Shown here piece after piece: positions 39,767 through 49,971 of a stretch of 64,000 nt of DNA; position 1 is the stretch's first letter, and every line of letters begins with the position of its first letter. Origin of the DNA: Hemerocallis citrina. Its lineage: Eukaryota; Streptophyta; Magnoliopsida; Asparagales; Asphodelaceae. The stretch covers positions 139,828,461-139,892,460 of the forward strand of contig CM030361.1 of NCBI GenBank assembly GCA_017893485.1. The letters run 5' to 3'. Below the pieces are notes generated by a model. The model was not told the origin of the DNA, did no database searches, and saw only the letters and a program-made list of their open reading frames with translations. A program made the translations under genes and the position numbers.

Positions 39767-42280
39767 TTGAGCCCACATCTTGATCGGCCCACTTCGAAGA
39801 AGTTTCTAGGGCGTTTCCCTTCGTCCTTTTACCGCCTTGTCAACTCTTACGTTTATTCCACTTCTAAGCTTTCTTCCACCTCTTCGTCTTCCCTCACCCT
39901 GGTCTGTTTCCGCTGTCTTCAATCTGGGCATCTAAAGGCCTTCTGCACTTCCAACATGAAGTGCTTATTTTGCCTGAAATCAGGCCACTCCCGTAATCGC
40001 TGCTTCTCTCTACAACAAATCTTGGGTCTCTCCATGAGTGTTCCTATTTCCGATCAAGTGCTAGCAGTGCTAGACTTTCCCTCTTTTCAATCCAAGCTTG
40101 CATATATTCAATCCCGCAAGCCTAAGAGGGCCAAGTTGTCTTCGGATTCGCCTATTCTCCCTACTCCATCGGTCTCTCAGCGTAGTTCAATTGCTGCCCA
40201 TCCTACTCCCAAAGTGCATTCTTAACCATCTCCTCAGGTGTCTAAGCCTCAGGGCACCCTTGTCCTTATCCCCGCTGCCGAACTCTCTGACAAAATGAAT
40301 AAGTTTGAGTGCTACGGTGCTGTCTCCTACAGCGGAGGTTCGGTTTCCAACTTTACATTAGATTCCTTTCTCTGTAATTCGTGTAATGTGGAAGTTTGGG
40401 AGTGGTCTATCAATGCATGTTCTAACGGGGAGGTGGTCATTAATTGTCCTTCCCCTAAAATTCTAGAAGACCTTATAGCCATCAACTCTATTTCAATTGG
40501 CTCGATCAAGCTTTTCTTTCGCAAATGGGTGCATCAGGGTCATTCGCCCCCATCTCTGATCCCGACCCCAGTCAAAGCCACTCTCTTAGGGCTTCCTCCT
40601 TTCTGCGATTCACCCGTGTCGTCACGGACATGACTAAATGTGTTGGTGAGTTGATTCGCATTTCCTCCTCTTCTATGTTGGCTTCAGGCTGCCTCCAGGT
40701 GGAAGCAGAATTCTTTTGCCCTCCTGTGCATGAAAGAATTGAAGCTTACTCGTTGAGAGATAATAAGTCAATTTCGCTATCTCGGTCAATTTTCACGACA
40801 ATTCTAATGGAGGAGCAACTCAAGCTCCTTTGCTTCTCGGAGACTCTAAGGTCGCAGCGATTGCCCCTCCTCTTCCTAAAACCTTCTCTATTGGATCTTC
40901 TTCTCATTCGACAGATCCATCATCCAAATTTAAGGCTTCGCACAAAGCCCCTTCTAAAAAGAACTTCGCGCTCCAGCGTAGAGGTTTTACCTCTCCCTCC
41001 AGTTCCAAAATTTTGCCTTATAAGGCCCCCAACCTTGTCTGGATTAACCCGGACATTGCTACTCAACCCTCTCTGAAGCACTTTCCCTCGACTCCTTCTA
41101 GACCTATCAAGCAACCGCCCAAGCTACCTCTTCCCCACTCGTCGAGGACTCATACTCCCCTGGCTTCCACAGCTACTGCTGCCCCGTGCTCTATTCCTTC
41201 TGTTCCCAAACTGATTGATTCAGACGAAAAGTGTCCAGCTTGGGAAGTTAACCCGCATTTCTCCTCCGATTAGGTCAATTTCAAGCTAGCTGTGCACAGC
41301 TCTCCCTTTTCGGTATCCAAATCTAATCCCGCGCCTTTTAAAGTTCTCTCCTCGCCGACTCCGAAATATGACACGTGGATAGATCAAGACAACCTCTTGG
41401 ACGAAGAAGTCGCGGATCTTGATCAATCCCTATCGCATCAGCAGTCCCCTAAGTCGGATGCTAGGAGGGATCATGAAAATCTTCGGGACGTAGAAGTTTC
41501 GAAGCTACCTCAACCTCAGTCTTCACTTAAGGTAGTCCATCCGATTGGCTCTTTTGTTGTTAATGTTTGTTCTTTCAACTTTTGTTTTAAAAATTGCTTT
41601 TGCGTTCTACATTTTGGTCCTTATTCTTCAATTCCCGCTAGTTATATTCTGTCTTACTGTTTAGCGACTTATTATTACTATTGTATGTTGAGGGAATCTC
41701 CTAAATCGAACTCCGAGGGTTTCAATCCTCCTCGATACTGTAGAAAGGCTCTTCCCTCTCTCTGTTCTCTACCTCCCTTTTCTCCTATTTCTCTTCCTTT
41801 GAAGATCCTTACTCCCGATCCAGCTTATCTGGAGACACTTATTTCTCCCTCCCCTCAGATCGCAGCTTCAGCTGCCCCTACTGTGCTGGCTCATTCTATG
41901 TCTAAATTGCCTATCGACCTTATGGTAGATGACCATAATAGGCCGCAGTCTCTAAACGTGCATCAAGTTTCCTTCCCTGTCATTCGTTCTAGCGCGCGTA
42001 TTCGGGCTAAAAGGGTTCGCATTTATCTGCGGAGTCTAAAGCTTCCTTAGCTGCCCAGATTCGCAATTTGGAAATCCCTCCTCCTATCCCTATTAACTCT
42101 AGGCAGGCTCATTTTGGTTCCATCTATCAAGTTCACTTCGACTCCCTTTCTAACCTAGACTTGCTTAGCCTCGCAATGGATATGGGGTTTGTGGGTAATT
42201 CTGATAACTTTGTAGACTTTGATTCCATTCGGCTACGCAAAATTTCAAGAGCTTTTAAGCATAATTGTTATCATGATTAG
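39767..42280 (+). pseudogene. LINE ORF1 (RNA-binding, two CCHC knuckles), frameshifted
   Basis: The first frame (39767-40225) has two perfect CX2CX4HX4C knuckles, CFRCLQSGHLKAFC and CLFCLKSGHSRNRC (about 39907-40005). A stop at 40223 is followed by 40238-40633 with FECYGAVSYSGG...WEWSINACSNGEVVINC, and then Pro/Ser-rich frames up to 42280. The last codons (CYHD, TAG at 42278-42280) overlap the ORF2 start by 8 bases. ORF1 proteins package the LINE RNA. It is broken by at least three shifts or stops. Confidence 0.75.
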
Positions 42281-42481
42281 TATTTCTTGGAATATCCGGG
42301 GTCTGCGGTGTGCGACCAAACAACAGGCATTGTATCAACTATTTCTTCTTCCTATTGTGATATGATCTTGATTCAGGAATCCAAACTTGATTCTACCTCT
42401 CCGACTATTTTACGTTCTATCGGTGGATCCTTAATCTCTAATTGGATTTCTCTAGATGCCATCGGTTCGAGAGGGGGGATC
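42273..42481 (+). pseudogene. LINE ORF2 start: endonuclease N-terminus
   Basis: ATG at 42273 gives MISISWNIRGL, the canonical start of plant L1 endonuclease (Asn of the EEP active site). A frame change follows, then CDMILIQESKLDS with the catalytic Glu. It is cut at 42481 by the gypsy LTR. The 129 bp 42353-42481 are repeated at 56408-56536. Confidence 0.85.
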
Positions 42482-43142
42482 TGTTGCCGCTAATTTCGGT
42501 GTGGGGGCAAACAGATGAATTTGTGAGTTCTTGAGGAAAACTGAATAGGAGAACCTATATACCTGTTCCGCTGAACTCTGATCGTCGCTCCCGCCGTGCA
42601 CCTGCAAAAAGTGCGAGACACCGGGGTTGTTCCCGGCGACGCACCCTCCGACGCTCAAGTCAGTAACCAGAAATGATTATGAAAGAGCGTTTAACTAGAA
42701 AAAGATTGATTACCTCTTAATGGAGATGGGTGAGGGGTATTTATAGGCGTCTTAGGGACTGGTTTTAGGAATGTAATCCCCGTGATTAGATAAGGAATAT
42801 TCCTCGTAGTCAGATAAGGCATGTAATCTGATAAGGTATATCCCCTATAATCAGTTAAGGAATTTAATCCCTAATCCCCAGTGAAAAGATAGATGTGAAT
42901 CATGGCCATTGATTTAGATCTAATCAGGGACCTTGATTGTATCTTGTCGGATCGGGTTGGTAGCGGGTTGAAACCCGTACCCAGCTGAGGTGGATCCGTT
43001 TGCGGGTTATTGGGTCTGTGAGAAGGAGACCCAGTACCCGCTTCGGACCTATCTGCGTGTGAAATTACCGTTTTACCCCCGTGCCTCAAGATTCGTGATC
43101 TATCTGGACGGTTCCGATTTAACCCCATTTTTAGCCATATCA
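42482..43142 (-). repeat. 3' LTR of the Tat element (661 bp)
   Basis: In plus reading TGTTGCCGCTAATTTCGG...TAGCCATATCA; in element sense TGATATGGCT...GCGGCAACA. Complete at both ends. Confidence 0.93.
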
Positions 43143-43160
43143 CGAGCCCCCCACTCCTAA
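43143..43160 (-). promoter_or_regulatory. Polypurine tract of the Tat element
   Basis: Minus-strand AGGAGTGGGGGGCTCG next to the 3' LTR start TGATATGG; expected primer for plus-strand DNA synthesis. Confidence 0.75.
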
Positions 43161-43559
43161 AGACTGAGTTCGATCAGCCTTTGAGGAGTAGTTTAACTGT
43201 ACTAATGGCTGGCGGAGCTGTATCGGAGTCCAAATGGAGGGTTTCGAATCTTAAAGGGGGTAGTAGTGTGTTCTTGGAGGTTGCACTTTGTTTTTAAGCA
43301 TCTTTGAGTGCCCAACGGTCTTTATCTATTTTTCTCGGATTATTTATTTAATTTTGCGATGTGTTAACCAGTTGTCCGGGGGCCCTCACGATACATTCCA
43401 GGCAATAATTGTTCGTTCAGGGGTTCGAAAATATTACCCTGAATTTATAATTATTTTCCAGATTTTCCCGTGAATTTTCCCGAATTTTTGGTGATTTTTT
43501 CGCAACTTTTAAGTAAATAAAACGATTAAAATAAATTAAAATTGATTTTATATACCCAT

Positions 43560-45130
43560 TTATGACGTGGCGTCATCAGAACCTTTGATCAGAGCGCAGC
43601 GCGATTTTCGGAGAGATCGAGTGGCTCCTGTTCTTCGGCTCGCTCTTTCGCCGTATGTGAGGTTCGGTACTCCGGCACTCCGGCTCGGCGCCTCGGCACT
43701 TCGGTTCGAACGGCTCGGTGCTTCGGCTCGACGATTCCGAAGTACGTGGCATCATCTGGGCCGTCTATCTCAGCACGGATCCCCGTAAAGCGCTATCTTG
43801 TCGTTTAGTGGACGTGGCCAAATCTGGACCGTCCATCATGACGAGCGCGCTTTTTGACGAGATCCAACGGCTGATATGGGTCGGAACGATTTTTTGCCAT
43901 ATACGAGGGTCGGTACCCCGGTACCTCGGCTCGGCGCCTCGGCACCTCGGTTAGTATGGCTCGGTGCTTCGGCTCGGCGGTTCCGAAGGACGTGGCATCA
44001 TCTGAGCCGTCCATCACGACGAGCGCGCTTTTTGGCAAGATCCAACGGCTGACATGCCTCGGAGTGGATTTTTGCCATATACGAGGGTCGGTACCCCGGT
44101 ACTCCTGGCTCGGCGTCTCGGCACCTCGGTTCGGTGGGTCGGTGCTTCGGCTCGGCGGTTCCGAAGTACGTGGCATAATCTGGGCCGTCCATCCCAGCGT
44201 GGATCCCCAAAAAACGTTATCTTGTCGTTTAGTGGACGTGGCCAAATCTGGACCGTCCATCACAACGAGCGCGTTTTTTGACAAGATCCAACGGCTGATA
44301 TGTCCCGGGGCGGTTTTTTGCCATATACGAGGGTCGGTACCCCGGTACTTCGGCTCGGCACTTCGAAGTTGTCTGGCCGAGGCACGGAGTTGTGTTTTGG
44401 AGGTCCTTTCCTGAGGGGTCGCTTCCTCGGCTCTTAGCAGCTCGGTGGCTCGGCTGAGCTGTTCGGTAGCTCGGTCGGGCGAACCGAGGGCAGTCGGCGA
44501 GGAGGGACGCGTGGCTGGATCTGGGCGGTCCATCTTGGCGCGCATCTCGAGGATGGGGTTCAGATCACGAGAAAACGCTATCTTGTCGTTTTGTGGGCGT
44601 GGCATAATCTGAACCGTCCATCAGATTCCGTCGTGAGTTTTAAGGAGATCCAACGGCTGATATGCCCCGGGGTGGTTTTTTGCCATATACGAGGGTCGGT
44701 ACCCCGGTACTTCGGCGCGGCACTTCGAAGTTGTCTGGCCGAGCCACAGAGTTGTGTGTTTTGGAGCTCTTTTCCTGAGGGGTCGCTTCCTCGGCTCTTA
44801 GTGGCTCGGTGGCTCGGCTGAGCTGTTCGGTAGCTCGGCCGGGCGAACCGAGGGCAGTCGGCGAGGAGGGACGCGTGGCTGGATCTGGGCGGTCCATCTT
44901 GGCGCGCATCTCGAGGATGGGGTCCAGATCACGAGAAAACGCTATCTTGTCGTTTTGTGGGCGTGGCATAATCTGAACCGTCCATCAGATTCCGTCGTGA
45001 GTTTTAAGGAGATCCAACGGCTGATATGCCCCGGGGTGTTTTTTTGCCATATACGAGGGTCGGTACCCCGGTACTTCGGCGCGGCACTTCGAAGTTGTCT
45101 GGCCGAGCCACAGAGTTGTGTAACCGGGGC
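43560..45130. repeat. Tandem array with CCATATACGAGGGTCGGTAC unit in the Tat 3' region
   Basis: The phrase TTTTTTGCCATATACGAGGGTCGGTACC recurs starting near 43891, 44069, 44315, 44677 and 45041 (spacings about 178, 246, 362 and 364). Each unit also has GATCCAACGGCTGATATG and CTATCTTGTCGTTT(T/A)GTGG. The last two units are nearly identical. One more diverged copy lies at 48920-49060, beyond the antisense genes. Confidence 0.93.
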
Positions 45131-45462
45131 GTTGACTTGGCGTTTTGAAGAGTTTCTTGCTTTGAGTGAGCTGCGTATCTTTTCCGCCCGTCGCTTTCGC
45201 TCCCTATTGGGCTTTTTGCGTTTCCCAAGGAGGCCCAACTTGCTAGGGGTTAAAAACTCTCACCCTTACTCTCGAAGCTCATTTCTCACTTTTTTACTCA
45301 AGATCTTTACTTTCGATCTCTAAGTTCTCTGCTAGCTGCGATTTTCTCTCTGAGGCGTTTCCGTTAGCTGTCGCGTGGGCCAGGCGATTTCCGGCAGAGC
45401 ATTCCGACCGTAGATGTCACTTCAAAAGGTCAGTTTACTTAGTCTGAATAATTTTCCTTGAG

Positions 45463-47684
45463 ATGTCTCGAGTAGATTCGGGGAGTGGGGCCTCGTCTTC
45501 GGGCGACGAGAGTGCCGAGGAGAGGAGGAGGTTGGAGATTAGGAGGAAGGGTAAGCAAGCCGCCGAACCATCCGTAGTCGAGACGGAGAAGGGGAGGAAG
45601 AAGAGGAGGGTAGAGAGCCAGTCCCCCATTGTGGAGATGATTGTGGAGAATCCGAAGCAGGCACCCGAGATAGGACGGTACCCTTCCGTTCTGTCCGGTC
45701 ACTCAGGGGTTAGGCAGTACGAGGGCGACCTGCTGGAGAAGGCGATCTATGGGAAGTCCAAAATCGTCGAAGAACCTAATCCCGAACTCGCCACCGAAGC
45801 GGATGAGCTCATCACTTTGGTATCCGAAGAAGACCTGCTCCGGGTTAGAAGGGCTTTCGCTATTCCTCCGGAGTACAAACTGATTGTTCCAGGTCCGGGG
45901 ATGCGAGCGAACTCTGGGTTGCCGTCTTCGGACATGTGTATGTTCGACGTTGATTCTCTTCATGCCGGGTTGCGTTTCCCTCTGCACCCATTCATCCTCG
46001 AGATCCTCAGCTGGTATTGCCTCGCGCCGACCCAGTTCACGCCGAACACATGGCGCCACGTGAACGCCTTTATGCTCCAGTGCTATCGAGCCGAGGTGAA
46101 GCCGGATCTTACGGTCTTCCGAGGATTGTATCGAGTAAATCGTCAGCACAAGACGGAGTACCGATACTTTTTGGGACCGAGGAGGGGAGTTAAGATTGTC
46201 GAGAATCCTGACTCGATTAAGGGTTGGAAGGAGAAGTATTTTATAGTAAGGGGCGAGGCGATTAGGCCCATTCCGACCCGTTGGAAGGTGGAGGTGCCGA
46301 ATTTCGCGCGCGCCGACCCTGTTCTATCTGATGCCGAGGAAGAGGTGGCGAGGAAGATAATGGCCCTTCCGATACTGAGTTGGAGGGATTTGTGGGAGGA
46401 GGTGTTGTTCGGGTCCGGCCTAAGCCCCATCAACCCGAGTATGCTCCTGACATCTCGTTTTTGATTATTATTATCTTTTAAGTTTTTGGTTCGGCCCGCT
46501 AACTTGTCCTCCCCCTCTCTCTCCCCCCCCTTTTTTTTATCCGCTGCAGAAGGCATGAAGATCGACTTCAACGCCATGATGGCGGACAGATCTAAGCTGG
46601 CCGGGGGGAAGAAGAGGAAGAGGGCGGCCGCGACTGTTTCGTCAGCCCCGGCACCTACCGTCGCCTCATCCATCCCTCCGCCTCCTCCGACCATGGAGGC
46701 GCCCTCGGAGTTGGTCGTCGCTGAGGTGCCCCCGTCTTCTTCGGTTCCGGGTGTGACCGAGGGAGTCTTTGATGTGAACGCGGCGTTGTCGATCGAGGCA
46801 CCGCCCCTAACCCAGGCCGCCGAAGAGATCTTGACAGAGCAGCACAAGCAGCTGTTCGTGCCGAATTGGCGAGTGAAGAACCATGATGGGTTCCTCGGCA
46901 ATTCGCAGATGTCAGTGCAGGTTGTCAAACATTTGGCGACCCCGAAGGACGTAGCTGCGCTGAAGGCGGGGACGGTCGGTGACGATACCTTCGAAATCGC
47001 GCGGTCACTCGTTTCGGTAAGTGCATTGCCAATTTCTCTAAGTCTGCAGCTCGGCATGTGTTTTACTGGCTGTTGTCATTGTAGGCCACTTGCCACTTCG
47101 GCCACCTTCTCGAGACGTTCGCCGCGCAGGAGAAGGATCTGAAGTCTGCCAGCGAAAAGGACAGGCTGGCGAAGGTCAGGGCGGTCAAAGAGCTTGAGGC
47201 CGAGCAGAGGAGGGCTGAGGCCTTGGAGGTACGGGTCGCGGATCTCGGGTCGGATTTGGTGAAGGCCAAGGAGCGGCTTGATGCGGAGTCTGCCAAGGCC
47301 GCCAAGGCTGCCGAAGACTTAGCAGCGGCGCTGAAGTCCTTGGCCGAGGAGAGAGCAGAGAAGGAGGCTCTGGCGACGAAGATCCGAGCCGAGGTGGAGA
47401 AGGAGGTCGAGGAGGAGGCGAAGAGGCATATGGCCGAAAACATGGAGAAGTCTTATCAGTTGGCCCTCGACCACGTGCAGGAGCGCGTCCCCGGCTTCGA
47501 GCGGGTCGGCTACCAATTGTTTCCAACGCCGACCTCGGATGATGAAGGGGAGGAAGGCGAGGATGACGAGGCCGAGGGCGAAGGCGAGGAAGGACGGGAT
47601 GGAGAGACTGCGGCGGACGGGCAGGTCAACGGGCCCCCCGTCGATGCGCCCGTGGCCGACGCGGCGACGAAGGTGGACCCTTGA
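45463..47684 (+). CDS. Antisense gene A of the Tat element, 3 exons, about 680 aa
   Basis: Runs opposite to gag-pol. Exon 1 45463-46438, intron with donor CCGA|GTATGC and acceptor CTGCAG|AAGG, exon 2 46550-47016, donor TCG|GTAAGT and acceptor TTGTAG|GCC, exon 3 47085-47684. The splices keep frame (phase 1, then 0). Residues about 150-320 (PGPGMRANSG, LHAGLRFPLHPFILEIL, GLYRVN, RYFLGPRR) resemble the 'putative gypsy type transposon' domain found in antisense ORFs of plant Tat/Ogre-type elements. The middle is Pro/Ala-rich and the C-terminus (about 480-620) a long Ala/Glu/Lys coiled coil followed by an acidic tail. Function unknown. Absence of stops across three exons argues for recent selection or recent activity. 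Confidence 0.75.
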
Positions 47685-47852
47685 TCCCCTCACTGAGTTT
47701 TTGTAGTTTTTTGGTGTTTCTTCTTCCGATCGTTGTAATGCCTTTTTGCGGACTGGCCACCGCCTTTTAATGAATGAAAAGTATTTTGACTCCGGAATTT
47801 GTCTAAGTGTTTGGCTCGGTGGTATTCCAATGCTATCTCTTTCTGATTTCAG

Positions 47853-48566
47853 ATTGCCGAGCCGACTTGCAACGCCTCGGCCGAACAGCGCCGAGCGGAG
47901 TTGTTTAAGCAATCTCGGGAGGATCGCCTCGAGGGTGAGGTTGACCTGACGAGGAGAATGCTCCACAACTTGGAGATTAGGCACGGCGAGACTTTAGTTG
48001 AACTGCACGACCTACGGATAGTCGAGGCTGAGCTATCTGCTAGGGAAGAAGAGCTTGCTCGAGTTTTGGCCGAACGGGATGGCTTAGCGAGGAAGGTGGA
48101 AGAATTGCAGAGGGTGACTGTAGACAAGAGTATCGAAGTGACTCACTTACGTCGCGTTATCTCCGATAGCGCCGAATACCCAGGTTCGGCGAAACTTCCT
48201 CGATTTAAGGTGATAGTAAAGGACGACACTTTGAAAGACCGCATCGTCGAACTGGAGGAAGAAGTTGCTCGGCTCAAGCCTCAGCCGGTGAGGCCAAACG
48301 TCCGGAGCACCTCGTGCACCCGTGAAGAGATCGAGCGAGGGATCACGTTCTATCAAGCGGCGAGCCGGTCTCCTATCGTAGGCAGGTCGGCCGCCGATGC
48401 CCAAAGCGGTGTGGCGGTGTCTTCAAGCGGTGCTTCGGTAGGAGCGACTGTCAGGGCTAGTGGTGAGGAGGCGTCCCGGTTCGTCGGCTTGGATTCGAGC
48501 TCGGAGGTGAAGAAGCGTCGACCCAAGGTGTCTCTAAAACGGAGTATTCCCCTTCCTCGGAAGTAA
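47853..48566 (+). CDS. Antisense frame B of the Tat element: coiled-coil protein or extra exon
   Basis: An open frame of 237 codons beginning directly after a good acceptor (TCTGATTTCAG|ATTGCC), with no in-frame ATG near its start, so it is probably a spliced exon. Residues about 15-130 form a Glu/Arg/Leu-rich coiled coil (AELSAREEELARVLAERDGLARKVEEL); the tail is Ser/Ala-rich and ends basic (KKRRPKVSLKRSIPLPRK), possibly nuclear-directing. Gene A has a phase-0 candidate donor AAG|GTGGAC at 47672 that would join the two into about 433 more A-B codons after exon 2, replacing the last four residues of A. The region between also looks like a 3' UTR, so two separate transcripts remain possible. 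Confidence 0.55.
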   Translation: MAEPTCNASAEQRRAELFKQSREDRLEGEVDLTRRMLHNLEIRHGETLVELHDLRIVEAELSAREEELARVLAERDGLARKVEELQRVTVDKSIEVTHLRRVISDSAEYPGSAKLPRFKVIVKDDTLKDRIVELEEEVARLKPQPVRPNVRSTSCTREEIERGITFYQAASRSPIVGRSAADAQSGVAVSSSGASVGATVRASGEEASRFVGLDSSSEVKKRRPKVSLKRSIPLPRK

Positions 48567-49165
48567 CGGGCTGATCGTGTCACTGTGTTGTAATCTTGCT
48601 TGCAAGTTTTTGCTGTTGTAATCCGCTTTGTAATTTTTATCCAACTTGTTAATGGCATTGGAGTTGTTTTATGCGAATTGTCTTTGGCTGTCTCCTTATC
48701 TGTGTTATGGTTGTCAGCCAGAGTAGGTTTAAGACGAACCATGAGGTTGGTGTTCGCTTCGCCGAACTCCTCATCCTCGAATTTTCCTTTTTCGCTGCAT
48801 TCGTGAACCATAGGGTTGGTTAGGCTGCTTAAGGCGGTGTTGCTTCCCGACCCCGCCCACGTGGCCTAATCAGGGACGTCTGATGTTTGCACGGATCTTG
48901 AGGCGGGTCCAGTTTCCAAGAAAACACTATCTTGTCGTTTTGTGGATACGTGGCCGAACGAGATCCGTCCATCAGGTCTTGGCACATTTTCTGAGGCGAT
49001 CTGACGGTGGCTTCGCCTCGGAGCGATTTTTTGCCATATACGAGGGTCGGTAACCCGGTGCCTCGGTTCGGCAGGCGAGGGCTGTGATTCGTACATAATT
49101 CCGATCCGACTGAGGGTGAGTCGGCAAGATTGAGCGGAGGCGTCGGAGAGGTCCGAGCGTTATGC
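48567..49165. other. Tat element spacer between antisense frames and 214-bp array
   Basis: T-rich probable 3' UTR of frame B (48567-48800), then a diverged copy of the CCATATACGAGGGTCGGT unit (48920-49060). No gene. Confidence 0.6.
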
Positions 49166-49169
49166 TGGT

Positions 49170-49806
49170 TTTAGGGATGCAGGAGCAGATTCGAATGGCG
49201 CGCTGCTTCTAGTCCGCTTAGGGGCGAACTTGCGAAGCAAAATCGAGCCAAGTGTTGGACTCCGATCCATTCAACGGCTGCAGGAGCAATTTCGAACGGC
49301 GATCTTCACCTGGTTCGTCTACAGACGTGCCGAGGAGGGAGAGTCGAGCCGAGTGCTGGACTCCGAACCATCGTGTGGGTAGTTTGAGAGATGCGGGAGC
49401 AGTTTCGAATGGCGAGCTGCTTCTAGTCCGCTTAGGAGCGAACTTGCGAAGCAAAATCGAGCCAAGTGTTGGACTCCGATCCATTCAACGGCTGCAGGAG
49501 CAATTTCGAACGGCGACCTACCCCCGGCTCGTCCACAGACGTGCCGAGGAGAGAGAGTCGAGCCGAGTGCTGGACTCCGAACCATCGTGTGGGTAGTTTA
49601 AGAGATGCGGGAGCAGTTTCGAATGGCGAGCTGCTTCTAGTCCGCTTAGGAGCGAACTTGCGAAGCAAAATCGAGCCAAGTGTTAGACTCCGATCCATTC
49701 AACGGCTGCAGGAGCAATTTCGAACGGCGATCTTCCCCCGGCTCGTCTACAGACGTGCCGAGGAGGGAGAGTCGAGCCGAGTGCTGGACTCCGAACCATC
49801 GTGTGG
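49170..49806. repeat. 214-bp tandem repeat, about three copies, downstream of pol
   Basis: Units with GAGCAATTTCGAACGGCGA and GCGAACTTGCGAAGCAAAATC repeat at 214-bp spacing (for example TTCAACGGCTGCAGG near 49269, 49483 and 49697) with few differences. Open frames in it repeat with the same period and are artefacts. It directly follows the gag-pol stop in element sense. Confidence 0.95.
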
Positions 49807-49971
49807 TTAGAAAATTCAAGGCTGATAGTACCAAAAATATGAAAAACTTTATTTATTGATATCTAATGGTCGGCTGCTTCTAAAGTTGCAAGCCGTTATT
49901 ACAATGAAAAAAGAACAAAAGAAAAATTACTACTAGCAGCAGGAGAGGAGTGGTCCGACATCTCGAGTTAC

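Noticed and set aside
43567..45323. Arg/Pro-rich frames up to 266 codons on both strands
   Set aside because: GC-rich tandem array without stops; the frames shift with unit length and have no domain.
49252..49810. Pairs of 114- and 88-codon frames on both strands
   Set aside because: They recur with the 214-bp tandem unit, so they reflect the repeat, not genes.
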